Below are positions 43,869 through 52,362 of a DNA stretch of 60,468 nucleotides, one piece after another. Both the position numbers and the translations under genes were made by a program. Source of the stretch: DASRZM01 sp035686365 (GTDB taxonomy: Bacteria; Pseudomonadota; Gammaproteobacteria; Xanthomonadales; Xanthomonadaceae); assembly GCA_035686365.1 (NCBI GenBank), contig DASRZM010000048.1, forward strand, positions 1 to 60,468. The letters run 5' to 3'. The number at the start of each line of letters is the position of its first letter. Position 1 is the stretch's first letter. The notes under the pieces are model-generated. The model had not been told where the DNA came from. It searched no databases and worked only from the letters and a program-made list of their open reading frames with translations.

Positions 43869-43931
43869 GGGACTCGGGACTCGGGACTCGGGACCCGGGA
43901 CCCGGTGAGCAGAGCGAAGAGCGAAGAGCGG
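43869..43931. repeat. Heptanucleotide repeat array
   Basis: Units GGGACTC (three) and GGGACCC (two) from 43869 to about 43903, then AGAGCGA-type heptads to 43931. The same unit types flank 34926-35024. Confidence 0.8.
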
Positions 43932-44016
43932 GGAGTGCAGGGCGGGGAGCGGCAGCGGGGGGTGGAATGGGCGGGAGCCGATATGATCGCGCGTGTGATC
44001 GGGTAGGAAGCCGACG

Positions 44017-44529
44017 ATGCTTGGACACGTGATTCTTTCGCATGGACTCGAGAGCGGGCCGCAGGCCACCAAGGTCAGTGCGATGGCGCGGGTGGCCGAG
44101 GCGCTGGGCTGGACCAGCGAGCGGCCCGACTACCTGGACCTGGACGCCACCGGGCGCATCGAGGCGGTCGACAACCGCGTGGCGCGGCTGCTGGGACGCG
44201 CCCGTGCCGCGCCGCAGCCGCTGGTGCTGGCCGGTTCGAGCATGGGCGCCTTCATCTCGGCGCTGGCCTCGCGCGAGGTGCCGTGCGCCGGCCTGTTCCT
44301 GCTGGCGCCGCCGCTGTCCCTGGAAGGCTACCCGCGCAAGCTGGCGGCGGCCGAGGTGCCCACGCAGATCGTCCACGGCTGGGACGATGAGCTGATCCCG
44401 GTCGGCGACGTCGTGCGCTGGGCAAGGCTGCGCCGCGACCGCCTGGTGCTGGTCGACGACAGCCATCGCCTGGCCGGCCACGTCGACTTCGTCGCCGGGG
44501 AGTTCGGCCGCTTCCTGCAGTCGCTCTGA
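44017..44529 (+). CDS. YqiA-like alpha/beta hydrolase
   Basis: 170 residues of a small serine hydrolase (YqiA/UPF0227-like). The oxyanion segment ILSHGLESGP, the nucleophile elbow GSSMGAF (Ser about residue 75), Asp in HGWDDELIPV and His in DDSHRLAGHVDF are all in place. Relatives act on short esters or CoA thioesters in vitro. Its stop overlaps the rlmKL start by one base, suggesting co-transcription. Confidence 0.86.
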   Translation: MLGHVILSHGLESGPQATKVSAMARVAEALGWTSERPDYLDLDATGRIEAVDNRVARLLGRARAAPQPLVLAGSSMGAFISALASREVPCAGLFLLAPPLSLEGYPRKLAAAEVPTQIVHGWDDELIPVGDVVRWARLRRDRLVLVDDSHRLAGHVDFVAGEFGRFLQSL

Positions 44530-46652
44530 TGCGCTTTTTCGCCAGCTGCGCGCGCGGCCTGGAATATCTGCTGGCCGATGAACTGGTGGCGCTGGGTGCC
44601 GGCCGCGCCACGGCCGCCGTCGCCGGAGTCAACGTCGATGGCGACATCGCATGCGCGTACCGGGCGGTGCTGTGGTCGCGGCTGGCCAGCCGCGTGCAGT
44701 GGCCACTGGCCGACTTCGAATGTCCCGACGCCGATGCGCTCTATCGCGCGGTCGCGGCGATCGACTGGCCGCAGCACCTGGCCGCCGACGGCACCCTGGC
44801 AGTGGATGCGCACGTCTCGTCCCAGACCCTGCGGCACGGCGGCTTCGCGGCGCAGCGGGTCAAGGACGCCGTGGTCGATACGCTGCGCACGGCCGAGGGG
44901 GTGCGGCCGTCGGTGGATACGGACGATCCGGACCTGCGCCTGCACCTGCTGGTGCGGCGCGGCCGCGGCGTGCTGTCGGTGGACCTGGGTGGCGGCAGCC
45001 TGCATCGGCGCGGCTGGCGCCGCGCGCAGGGTGCCGCACCGCTGAAGGAAACCCTGGCCTGCGCGGTGCTGGCGCGCGGCGACTGGCCGGCGCTGTACCA
45101 GGCGGGCGGGGCGCTGCTGGATCCTATGTGCGGCAGCGGCACGCTGCCGATCGAGGCCGCACTGATCGCCGCGGATGTCGCGCCGGGGCTGCTGCGCCAT
45201 GGCGATGCGCCGCCCACGCGCTGGCGTGGATTCGATGCGCCGCTGTGGTCGCGCCTTTGCGAGGACGCGCGCTCGCGCGACCGCCGTGCCGAGCTGCCGC
45301 CCCGCTTTCACGGCTTCGACAACGACCCCGACGCCATCGCGGCGGCGACGACCAACGCCGCCGCCGCCGGCCTCGGCCATGCACTGCGGTTCGAGCATGC
45401 CGCGATCGACCGGTTGCGCGCGCCGGCGCCTGGACGTGGCCTGGTCGTGTGCAATCCGCCCTACGACGAGCGGCTCGCCGCCGTCCCGGCCCTGTACCGC
45501 GCGCTTGGCGACGCCCTGCGCACCGCGGTGCCGGCCTGGCGTGCGGCAATCCTGTGCGGCAGCGAGGCGCTGGCCTTCGCGACCGGCCTGCGTGCGAACA
45601 GGCGCTACGCGCTGTACAACGGCCCGCTGCCGGTGGTCCTGATCGTGTGCGACCCGGTCGATCCGCCTGCGCGCGCCGATGACCGGCCGCTCGGCGAGGG
45701 CGCGCAGATGGTCGCCAACCGGCTGCGCAAGAACGAGCGCCACCTGGCGTCCTGGCGCCGGCGCGAGGGCGTGAGCTGCTACCGCGTCTACGACGCCGAC
45801 CTGCCCGAATACGCGGCGGCGATCGACGTGTACACCGAGGACGCCGCACCCGAGCGCCGGTTCCTGCACGTACAGGAGTACCGCGCACCGCGCGAGATTC
45901 CGGAAGCCGACGCCCAGCGCCGCCTGCGCGAGTTGCTGGCCGCCGCACGCGAGGTGTTCGAGGTGCCGCGCGAACAGGTCGCGGTGAAGACCCGCGAGCG
46001 TGGCAAGGGCGGTGCCCGCTACGGCCGCTTCGAACGTCGCGGCGAGTTCATCCACGTGCGCGAGGGCAGGGCGCGGCTGCGCGTGAACCTGTTCGAGCAC
46101 CTCGACACCGGCCTGTTCCTGGATCACCGTCCCACGCGGCTGCGCATCGGCGAGCTGGCACGCGGCGGCCGCTTCCTGAACCTGTTCGGCTACACCGGCG
46201 CGGCCAGCGTCCACGCCGCCCTGGGCGGCGCCGCGCGCACCGCCACCGTGGATCTGTCCCGGACCTACCTGGAATGGGCGGCCGCCAATCTCGCCGACAA
46301 CGGCGTCGCGGGCGCGGCGCACACCCTGGTCCAGGCCGATGCGCTGGCCTGGGTCGAGGCCGACCGTGGGAGCTACGACCTGGTCTTCTGTGATCCGCCC
46401 ACCTACTCCAGTTCGGCGCGCACCCGGGCGGACTTCGACGTGCAGGCGCAGCACGCGCGGCTGCTGCGCGCGGCGATGGCGCGGATTGCACCCGGCGGGC
46501 TGCTGCTGTTCTCCAACAACTACCGGCGTTTCAGGCTCGATCCGGAACTGGCCGACGAGTTCCAGCTGCTCGAGACGACCGCCGGCTCGATTCCGCCGGA
46601 TTTCGTGCGCAGTCCGCGCATCCACCGCCTGTGGGAAATCCGCTCGCGCTGA
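44529..46652 (+). CDS. rlmKL: Bifunctional 23S rRNA (guanine-N2)-2445/(guanine-N7)-2069 methyltransferase
   Basis: Modifies two guanines of helix 74 region in 23S rRNA. The 707 residues hold a THUMP domain (about residues 45-150), the RlmL m2G methyltransferase with LLDPMCGSGTLPIEAALIAADVAPG and the catalytic NPPY (about 314), and a C-terminal RlmK m7G domain (FLNLFGYTGAASVHAA and DLVFCDPPTYSSSAR). Both active sites are intact. Confidence 0.95.
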   Translation: MRFFASCARGLEYLLADELVALGAGRATAAVAGVNVDGDIACAYRAVLWSRLASRVQWPLADFECPDADALYRAVAAIDWPQHLAADGTLAVDAHVSSQTLRHGGFAAQRVKDAVVDTLRTAEGVRPSVDTDDPDLRLHLLVRRGRGVLSVDLGGGSLHRRGWRRAQGAAPLKETLACAVLARGDWPALYQAGGALLDPMCGSGTLPIEAALIAADVAPGLLRHGDAPPTRWRGFDAPLWSRLCEDARSRDRRAELPPRFHGFDNDPDAIAAATTNAAAAGLGHALRFEHAAIDRLRAPAPGRGLVVCNPPYDERLAAVPALYRALGDALRTAVPAWRAAILCGSEALAFATGLRANRRYALYNGPLPVVLIVCDPVDPPARADDRPLGEGAQMVANRLRKNERHLASWRRREGVSCYRVYDADLPEYAAAIDVYTEDAAPERRFLHVQEYRAPREIPEADAQRRLRELLAAAREVFEVPREQVAVKTRERGKGGARYGRFERRGEFIHVREGRARLRVNLFEHLDTGLFLDHRPTRLRIGELARGGRFLNLFGYTGAASVHAALGGAARTATVDLSRTYLEWAAANLADNGVAGAAHTLVQADALAWVEADRGSYDLVFCDPPTYSSSARTRADFDVQAQHARLLRAAMARIAPGGLLLFSNNYRRFRLDPELADEFQLLETTAGSIPPDFVRSPRIHRLWEIRSR

Positions 46653-46693
46653 GCGCGCGGCGATCCTCCGGGACTCGCAGCCGCGGGCAAGGA

Positions 46694-47125
46694 TCAGCCG
46701 CCGTTGCTGCCGCGCCCGATGCGGCCGCTGACGCTGCCGCCGGCCGAGCGTTCGCGGTACTCGTCGGCCTCGATGCGCTCGACCCGGGCGATGTCGCAGG
46801 CGCGAGCGCCGCGCAGTCGATCCAGCGGCCGCACCGACTCGCCGATGTCGCCGCAGACCCGGCTCACAGCGCCGGCCTCGAAGGCCAGCGCGGTGCTCGT
46901 ACCCAGTTCGGGGCAGGCGTAGGACAGCATGATGCGGTAATGCCTGCGGCCGGCATCGACCAGCAACTCGTCGCTGGAGACCATCACCCAGCCGCGGGCG
47001 CGGTCCGGATCCAGGCAGTCGCTGACCGGACGCAGCGGAGCGTGGCGGTCGGACGCGGGCGCAGCGGCCGTTATCAAGGCCAGTGCTGCCGGCAGCCACC
47101 AGCGGTGAGGTCGCAGCATGGTCAT
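46694..47125 (-). CDS. DUF6491-type secreted protein
   Basis: 143 residues from ATG 47125, with a signal peptide ending near AAAPASD. The mature part, DCLDPDRARGWVMVSSDELLVDAGRRHYRIMLSYACPEL followed by RVCGDIGES and ACDIARVERIEADEY, has the conserved Cys pairs and the C(x)IARVERI block of the DUF6491 family. The C terminus is Gly/Arg-rich. Function is not known; such proteins are common in Xanthomonadales. Confidence 0.78.
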   Translation of the reverse strand: MTMLRPHRWWLPAALALITAAAPASDRHAPLRPVSDCLDPDRARGWVMVSSDELLVDAGRRHYRIMLSYACPELGTSTALAFEAGAVSRVCGDIGESVRPLDRLRGARACDIARVERIEADEYRERSAGGSVSGRIGRGSNGG

Positions 47126-47425
47126 CCCTCCAGTCAGTGCGGTGCGGGCGGCGAGGCTGACCTTGCGCGCGTGGCGCTGAATGCCATCCAACCTCCAGCG
47201 GGACGGGTCTCCCTCATGCAGTCGAATCGGCGCCGCAGACGAGGTGACGTGGATCCTGCGCGCGCTTCGCCCGGGCTGGATCCCTCCCGGCCCGGGCGCA
47301 AGCCGGAACCGGCTCCCGTACGATGGCGATGCCGGTCCGAGCCGTGGACGGACACCAGCGGTCGTTCCGGTCCGTCCGCGACCTCCAGCCTGCGACCCCG
47401 ATGGCCCGCTGATATGCTCTCCCGC

Positions 47426-48097
47426 ATGCGCTCGAAGTCAGAACCCCGGTCAGTCGACGGCCGCCTGCCCGATACCCCGGCCTGGACGTTCTTCCGGCAG
47501 TGGCTCAAGCATCCCCTGTCGATCGCCGCGATCTCGCCCTCGAGCCGGCAGCTGGCGCGCCAGATGCTGGCGGAACTGCCCGCGGGGACGCACCGGGTGG
47601 TCGAGCTCGGCGGCGGGACCGGCGTGTTCACCCAGGCAATGATCGCCTCGGGGATCGCGCCCAAGGACCTGCTGGTACTCGAGCTCAACCAGGAGCTGCA
47701 CCACCATCTGCACCGGCGTTTTCCCGAGGCCCACATCTGCTGCGCCGACGCCCGCGACCTGTCGCAGGTATTTGCCGACTCCGGCTACGGTGATGACGGG
47801 CCGGCCGATGCCGTGATCTCCGGGCTCGGCCTGCTGTCGATGGCACGTCCGACCCAGCAGGCCATCGTCGAGTCGGCGTTCTCGGTGCTGCGGCCCGGCG
47901 GGCGCCTGATCCTGTTCACCTATGGCCCGGTGTGCCCGGTCGCGCGCGAGGTCCGGCGCGACCTGGAACTGTCGTCCCGGCGCGGCAAGGTGGCCTGGTG
48001 GAACATGCCGCCGGCGACCGTGTACGTCCTCACCCGCAACCGCTCGCGCGCCGTCGCCCCGCGCCGCGGCGGCCGCGTGCGCGCCGTCTCGCGCTGA
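47426..48097 (+). CDS. SAM-dependent methyltransferase, phospholipid N-methyltransferase (PmtA)-like
   Basis: 223 residues; class I methyltransferase. FFRQWLKHPLSIAAISPSSRQLARQML (about residues 19-45) is the PmtA-type N terminus and HRVVELGGGTGVFTQAMI (about 54-71) is the SAM motif I; GGRLILFTYGPVCPV is the late core. It probably methylates phosphatidylethanolamine. ATG 47426 fits better than 47414. The 222-bp region before it (47192-47413) has no feature that I recognise. Confidence 0.85.
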   Translation: MRSKSEPRSVDGRLPDTPAWTFFRQWLKHPLSIAAISPSSRQLARQMLAELPAGTHRVVELGGGTGVFTQAMIASGIAPKDLLVLELNQELHHHLHRRFPEAHICCADARDLSQVFADSGYGDDGPADAVISGLGLLSMARPTQQAIVESAFSVLRPGGRLILFTYGPVCPVAREVRRDLELSSRRGKVAWWNMPPATVYVLTRNRSRAVAPRRGGRVRAVSR

Positions 48098-48182
48098 GGC
48101 AACACGTCTCCCTCCCTTTCGCGCAGCGAAGCGGAGGGCCGGGGAGGGGTCGCGCGGCGCAGCCGCGCGCGGGCATCGCCGA

Positions 48183-48542
48183 TCAGATCCGTTCCAGCAC
48201 CGCCCGCGTCCGCTCGCCCCCAGCGTCGCCCGTGTTGACCGTCGCGGCCGGTTCGAACAGCAGCACGTGACATTCCCGATCGGCCACCGGAAGATGCTCG
48301 ACGCCACGCGGCACGATGATGAATTCGCCCTCGCGCACCAGCACCTCGCGGTCGCGGAAGCGCATGCGCAAGGTACCGTGCAGCACCAGGAACAGCTCGT
48401 CCTCGTCGGCATGCGCATGCCAGACGAACTCGCCGTGCAGCTTGACCAGCTTCACCTGCTGCCCGTTGAGCTCTCCGACGATGCGCGGATTCCAGTGGTC
48501 GGGAATCAGCGAAAGCTTCGAGGCGAGGTTGACAGCGTCCAT
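48183..48542 (-). CDS. Single-domain cupin protein
   Basis: 119 residues from ATG 48542. The metal-binding motif WHAHADEDELFLVLHGTLRMRF (about residues 31-52) and the second motif IIVPRGVEHLP (about 64-80) supply three His and one Glu. It starts at DAVNLASKLSLIPDHWNPRIVGELNGQQ, a common cupin subset. The substrate is unknown. Convergent with the PmtA-like gene. Confidence 0.88.
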   Translation of the reverse strand: MDAVNLASKLSLIPDHWNPRIVGELNGQQVKLVKLHGEFVWHAHADEDELFLVLHGTLRMRFRDREVLVREGEFIIVPRGVEHLPVADRECHVLLFEPAATVNTGDAGGERTRAVLERI

Positions 48543-48636
48543 GGCGTCCGGATGCGGTGGGAGGCGTCCAACGATACGCCTGGTCCGGTGTTCGACGACG
48601 TCCCGACGGTGCGATCGTCGCATCCCCGCACGCGCC

Positions 48637-49521
48637 TCATCCCCGAGCCCGCGCCGCCAGCGTCATGCCGATGCCGCCCAGGATCAGCAGCGCTGCCAGC
48701 GCCAGCCGCAGTGTCATCGCCTCGTCCAGCAGCAGAACGCCGCCTGCCGCCGCGATCACCGGCACCGCCAGCTGCGCAGTCGCCGCGCCGCTGGCGCTGA
48801 GACCGCGCAGCGCCACGTACCACACTACGTAACCCAGCCCCGAGGCGAGCGCGCCCGAGGCCACGGCATAGGCCGCACCGTGCCAGGTCACCGCGAGCTG
48901 AGGCAGCGCCAGCGGCAGCACCAGCAGTGCCGGGACTGCGGCCCGCAGGAAGTTGCCCGCGGTCTCGGCGACGGCATCGCGGCTGCCGCGTCCGCGCAGC
49001 GAGTACAGCCCCCATGCCACGCCGGCCAGCACCATGGCCGCGGCGCCGCCGGGCCCGGGCGCGCCCAGTCCCGGCCGCAGCAGGTACACCAGGCCGCCCA
49101 AGGCCAGCGCCATGCCGGCCCACTGCAGGGGGCGCGGCCGTTCGCCGGCCATCAGACCGGCGAGCAGCATGCTGGCCTGGACCGCGCCGAACAGCAGCAG
49201 CGCACCGGTGCCGGCATCCAGGCTCAGATAGGCGAACGAAAAGGCGATCGCATAGGCGAACAGCCACGCTGCCGACAGCCAGCTGCCCGCGCGCCATGCG
49301 CCGCCGCCGCGCAGCACGCCGGCCAGCAGCGCCAGTACCAGCGCGCCGGCGACGATGCGCAGCGCCGTGAAACTGGCCGCATCGATCGACCCTGCCGCCA
49401 GCGCGAGCCGGCACAGCACCGAGTTGGCCGCAAAGGCGACCAACGCGGCCAGCGTGAGCGCCAGCGTACGCGCGCGTGGGATCCCGTGCGGTGGAGTCGC
49501 TTCCGGTGGCGCGGTGCTCAC
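48637..49521 (-). CDS. EamA/DMT family transporter
   Basis: 294 residues, ten predicted transmembrane helices in two EamA repeats; conserved LAFAANSVLCRLAL-type N terminus and LGGLVYLLRPGLGAPG. Likely an exporter of small metabolites. The GTG start at 49521 overlaps the stop of the DUF6265 gene by four bases, so the pair is coupled. Confidence 0.88.
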   Translation of the reverse strand: MSTAPPEATPPHGIPRARTLALTLAALVAFAANSVLCRLALAAGSIDAASFTALRIVAGALVLALLAGVLRGGGAWRAGSWLSAAWLFAYAIAFSFAYLSLDAGTGALLLFGAVQASMLLAGLMAGERPRPLQWAGMALALGGLVYLLRPGLGAPGPGGAAAMVLAGVAWGLYSLRGRGSRDAVAETAGNFLRAAVPALLVLPLALPQLAVTWHGAAYAVASGALASGLGYVVWYVALRGLSASGAATAQLAVPVIAAAGGVLLLDEAMTLRLALAALLILGGIGMTLAARARG

Positions 49522-49976
49522 AGCGGGCAGTCGGTGCGCCGCATCGGGAACTCGATCGTGCGCGTGCCCGCGCCGGAGGGGCCGTGGATGCTCGCCAGCA
49601 GGCGTTCGCCATCGCGGCGGTACTCGATGCGCTGCGGAAAGTCGTGCGCGGGATTTTCGAAGACCACCTGGTGCTCGCCGGCTTCCACCAGTGCGAACGC
49701 GGCAGGCGACTGGCCCGAAGGATGCGCGACGTACTCGAGCACGCCGTCCGCGCGCGGGCGCACGATCACGAATTCGTGCGCAACCGTTCGACCGCCGCGC
49801 ACGCTGCGGCTGGTGGCCAGCAGGGTGCCGCCGCGCGGGGAGGACCAGGTCTCGCCGGAGCCGGGCTCCCCCGATTCGGCGGCCCAGCAGCCGCTGATCC
49901 ATTCGAGCGTCGTGGCATCGGCACTCGCGGCCGCCGCGAAGGGCAGGGCGAGCAGCAACGTGGGGATGACGGGCAC
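49518..49976 (-). CDS. DUF6265 secreted protein
   Basis: 152 residues, GTG start at 49976. The signal peptide (LLLALPFAAAASA) is followed by the typical DUF6265 core: WISGCWAAESGEPGSGETWSSPRGGTLL (about residues 28-55), EFVIVRPRADGVLEYVAHPSGQ and VVFENPAHDFPQRIEYRRDG. Related proteins form a calycin-like beta barrel; no ligand is known here. Confidence 0.85.
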   Translation of the reverse strand: MPVIPTLLLALPFAAAASADATTLEWISGCWAAESGEPGSGETWSSPRGGTLLATSRSVRGGRTVAHEFVIVRPRADGVLEYVAHPSGQSPAAFALVEAGEHQVVFENPAHDFPQRIEYRRDGERLLASIHGPSGAGTRTIEFPMRRTDCPL

Positions 49977-50042
49977 GGTCGGACTCCGCGGGGAACTGCG
50001 GTAGATCGTAGCGCCTCGGCGTCGCGCCAGGTGGCGGCAGTC

Positions 50043-50223
50043 CGATCGCGGCCATGGGCCGCTCCCACAGACCCGATGCAGCCTCGCCGCGGCTGCGCCA
50101 CGCCGTAGGAGCGGGCGTTGCCCGCGACCACCGGGGCCCGCCGCGTGGCGGCGACCCGGTCGCGGCCAAACAGCCGCTCCTACATGGCGAGGCCCTGTGG
50201 GAGCGGCCCATGGCCGCGATCGG
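50043..50223. repeat. Cluster of REP modules
   Basis: CGATCGCGGCCATGGGCCGCTCCCAC at 50043-50069; CGTAGGAGCGGGCGTTGCCCGCGACCACC with a partner CGCGGCCAAACAGCCGCTCCTACATGG to 50185; GTGGGAGCGGCCCATGGCCGCGATCGG at 50196-50223. The stem of the middle unit is GCGGGC-GTT-GCCCGC, a compensated variant of the GCCGGC stem elsewhere. 49977-50229 holds no gene. Confidence 0.82.
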
Positions 50224-50229
50224 TGGACC

Positions 50230-50592
50230 TCAACCCGTCGCCTGGCGCACCCCCCGCGTCCGGCACCCGTGCACCAGTGCCGTGCCGGTACCGCCGAGGT
50301 CCTCCTCCAGTCGCGCATCCTCCGCGCCCACCCACAACACCGTGCTGCCATCGCCATAGCGGACCCCGCCGTGGTCCGGCTCGCGCAGCAGCGGCAGCGT
50401 GCGGCCCTGCAGGTACACCGTCGCCCGCTGATCGTGCAGCTCCACCGGAAACTCCAACCCGCTCTCGCACACGTAGTCGAAGCGCTTGCCCGTGACCGGC
50501 TGCTCGAGGCCGAACGCCGGGTCCGTCTCCGGCGCACAGGATCCGACGACCAGAACCGCGGCCAGCAGGGCGAGGGCGGAGTCGTCGCGCAT
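50230..50592 (-). CDS. MliC-family lysozyme inhibitor lipoprotein
   Basis: 120 residues. Type II signal peptide with lipobox VGSC (Cys 19). The MliC domain is recognisable: FDYVCESGLEFPVELHDQRATVYLQGRTLPLLREPDHGGVRYGDGSTVLWVGAEDARLEED. The conserved Ser/Tyr region (GVRYGDG) that inserts into lysozyme is kept, and the second Cys (HGCR) can form the family disulfide. It would protect peptidoglycan from c-type lysozyme. Confidence 0.87.
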   Translation of the reverse strand: MRDDSALALLAAVLVVGSCAPETDPAFGLEQPVTGKRFDYVCESGLEFPVELHDQRATVYLQGRTLPLLREPDHGGVRYGDGSTVLWVGAEDARLEEDLGGTGTALVHGCRTRGVRQATG

Positions 50593-50703
50593 GGCAGCAC
50601 TCCCGGAACGGCTGCGCGCGAGTGTTTTTCCACGCCTGCGAGCACGCGGTGAAGAAACCGTCGGCGCCGCGTGAATCCGGCGACCGCCGCCATGCAGGAA
50701 GGA

Positions 50704-51156
50704 TCAGGCGCTATTGCTTTCAGGCCCGGAACCGGCGCGGTGCTTCGTCTTCGGAATGGGCACGATCATCGACACGCGCTTCCGGTACTCGGCGTAGCTT
50801 GCGCCGTGGAAGCGCATGATGTCGCGCTCCTCCACGTAGATCCCGACCAGGATGTAACCGGTGGTCGCCACCGGGAACACCAGGTGCCCGACCGTCATCC
50901 GGGGTGTTGCCCAGAAAGCGATGATGAAGCCGAGCATGATGGGATGGCGCACGAGCTTGTACAGGAACGGAGTCACGAAACCCAGCTCCGTGTAGCGCTG
51001 TCCGCGATGGTACAGATACACCTGCCGCAGTCCGAACAGGTCGAAATGATTGATCAGGAAGGTCCCGACCAGCACCGTCGCCCAGCCCAGCCCGAACAGC
51101 GCCCACAGCGCGTAGCGCCCGATCTCGTTCTGGACACTCCACACCACCTCCACCAT
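50704..51156 (-). CDS. MddA-like methanethiol S-methyltransferase, N-terminally truncated
   Basis: 150 residues. TFLINHFDLFGLRQVYLYHRGQRY (about residues 31-54), LVRHPIMLGFIIAFWATPRMTVGHLVF and EERDIMRFHGASYAEYRKRV match the C-terminal part of MddA, the membrane enzyme that makes dimethyl sulfide from methanethiol. The family is usually about 250 residues; the first ~100 residues (two to three helices) are absent, and an in-frame stop lies just above the ATG, next to the divergent LysM gene. The catalytic part is intact, so it may be either a remnant or a short functional variant. Confidence 0.72.
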   Translation of the reverse strand: MVEVVWSVQNEIGRYALWALFGLGWATVLVGTFLINHFDLFGLRQVYLYHRGQRYTELGFVTPFLYKLVRHPIMLGFIIAFWATPRMTVGHLVFPVATTGYILVGIYVEERDIMRFHGASYAEYRKRVSMIVPIPKTKHRAGSGPESNSA

Positions 51157-51245
51157 CGGCCGCAGCCGCGGGCGCGCCGCGATGCCGCGTTCACGCCAGT
51201 CGGGGTAGCGTGGCTGCTCGGGACCATCCAGCCTGGAGGATCAGC

Positions 51246-51785
51246 ATGGGCATCTTCGATTTCGTGAAGGAAGCCGGGGCGCGCCTGTTCGGCGGCAAAA
51301 AGCCCGGCGACAACGTGGAGACCTACAAGCCGCTGCGCCAGCACGTGGCAGACAACGGCATCAACCCGTCCGGCATCGAGTTCAAGGTGCAGGGCCACGG
51401 CGTGGTAGTGGTCAGCGGTTCGGTGCCCGACCAGGACACGCGCGAAAAGGTCGTGCTGATCGTCGGCAACGTCGAGGGCGTGGAGCGCGTGGACGACCAG
51501 CTTCGGATCGGCCCGGCGGGCGCGCCCGGGGCGGGCACGCCGCTGGCGTCCGGCGCCGCAGGGCTGCGGTCCGCGGCCATGGCCGCGACCGGCAACGGGG
51601 GGCAGGGATGGACCTCGCGCACGTACACCGTAGAGAGCGGCGACACCCTGTCCGGCATCGCCAGCAAGGTGTACGGCAACGCCGGAAAGTATCCGGTGAT
51701 CTTCGAGGCGAACCGGCCGATGCTGAGCGACCCGGACAAAATCTATCCGGGCCAGATGCTGCGGATCCCGCCGCTGGCGGACTGA
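51246..51785 (+). CDS. BON-LysM domain protein (Kbp/YgaU-like)
   Basis: 179 residues. GIFDFVKEAGARLFG is the family N terminus; a BON domain (about residues 25-90) and a C-terminal LysM domain (TYTVESGDTLSGIASKVYGNAGKYPVIFEANRP, about 125-170) follow. The E. coli homologue Kbp binds potassium. The linker (about 95-120) is Gly/Ala-rich. A GGAGGA ribosome site lies at 51235-51240. Confidence 0.9.
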   Translation: MGIFDFVKEAGARLFGGKKPGDNVETYKPLRQHVADNGINPSGIEFKVQGHGVVVVSGSVPDQDTREKVVLIVGNVEGVERVDDQLRIGPAGAPGAGTPLASGAAGLRSAAMAATGNGGQGWTSRTYTVESGDTLSGIASKVYGNAGKYPVIFEANRPMLSDPDKIYPGQMLRIPPLAD

Positions 51786-51866
51786 CACGATAGGCCGAGG
51801 GAATCGCTGATCGACAGGGTGCGATCGGCGACTCCTTAGCGATACCTCCCCTGCGGCACGTGAAAA

Positions 51867-51896
51867 GTGAATGCTGGGGGGGGGGGGAGGTATACT
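51867..51896 (+). promoter_or_regulatory. Candidate promoter of kaiC operon containing a 12-G tract
   Basis: TATACT at 51891-51896 makes a good -10 box; a weak -35-like GTGAAT/TGAATG lies at about 51867-51873. Between them is an unbroken run of 12 G (51876-51887). A change in run length would alter the spacer, or, if translation starts at ATG 51871, the reading frame. An imperfect hairpin at about 51800-51833 ends the preceding LysM gene. Confidence 0.55.
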
Positions 51897-51933
51897 GGCT
51901 CTCACATCCTTACACGAACTGCGGCGGTTTCCC

Positions 51934-52362
51934 GTGGCACGATCTGAAGGCCGCCGCATTGCCGTGAATCTGGCCGAGCTGGTCGGCGAGGGTGCGGACG
52001 CTGCACGGGTCGCCGACTACGTCGTCGCCGTCTGGCAGCAGATCGAGGACGCCCTGACGCCGATCATCGGCCCGCGCGGCGTCGCCGCCCTCTACAAGCG
52101 CAGCCTCTTCCTGATCGGCCCCGACCACCCCTGGCTAACGCGGCTGCAGGAAGCGGACGCGTCCGCGGTCGATGCCGCGGCGCTGCGCTCCGCGCTCGCA
52201 CAGCAGGACACCGCCGCAGCGGCGACCGCCGGCGGCGCCCTGCTGCAGACCTTCCAAGAATTGCTGGCCAGCCTGGTCGGACCCTCGCTCACCGGGCGGC
52301 TGCTCGCCGCCGCCTGGGCACTGCCTACCAGCGGCCCGTCTGCTCAGGACACCTCGCCATGA
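51934..52362 (+). CDS. Small helical protein, first gene of the kaiC operon
   Basis: 142 residues from GTG 51934; the frame is open back to ATG 51871, which would put the poly-G tract in the coding region as a glycine run. It contains no known domain; helices such as VADYVVAVWQQIEDALTPIIGPRGVAALYKRSLFLI and LLQTFQELLASLVGPSLTGRLLAAAW suggest an all-alpha fold with a possible ligand or partner pocket. Its stop overlaps the kaiC start (ATGA). A regulatory or input role toward the KaiC-like protein is inferred from position only. Confidence 0.7.
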   Translation: MARSEGRRIAVNLAELVGEGADAARVADYVVAVWQQIEDALTPIIGPRGVAALYKRSLFLIGPDHPWLTRLQEADASAVDAAALRSALAQQDTAAAATAGGALLQTFQELLASLVGPSLTGRLLAAAWALPTSGPSAQDTSP

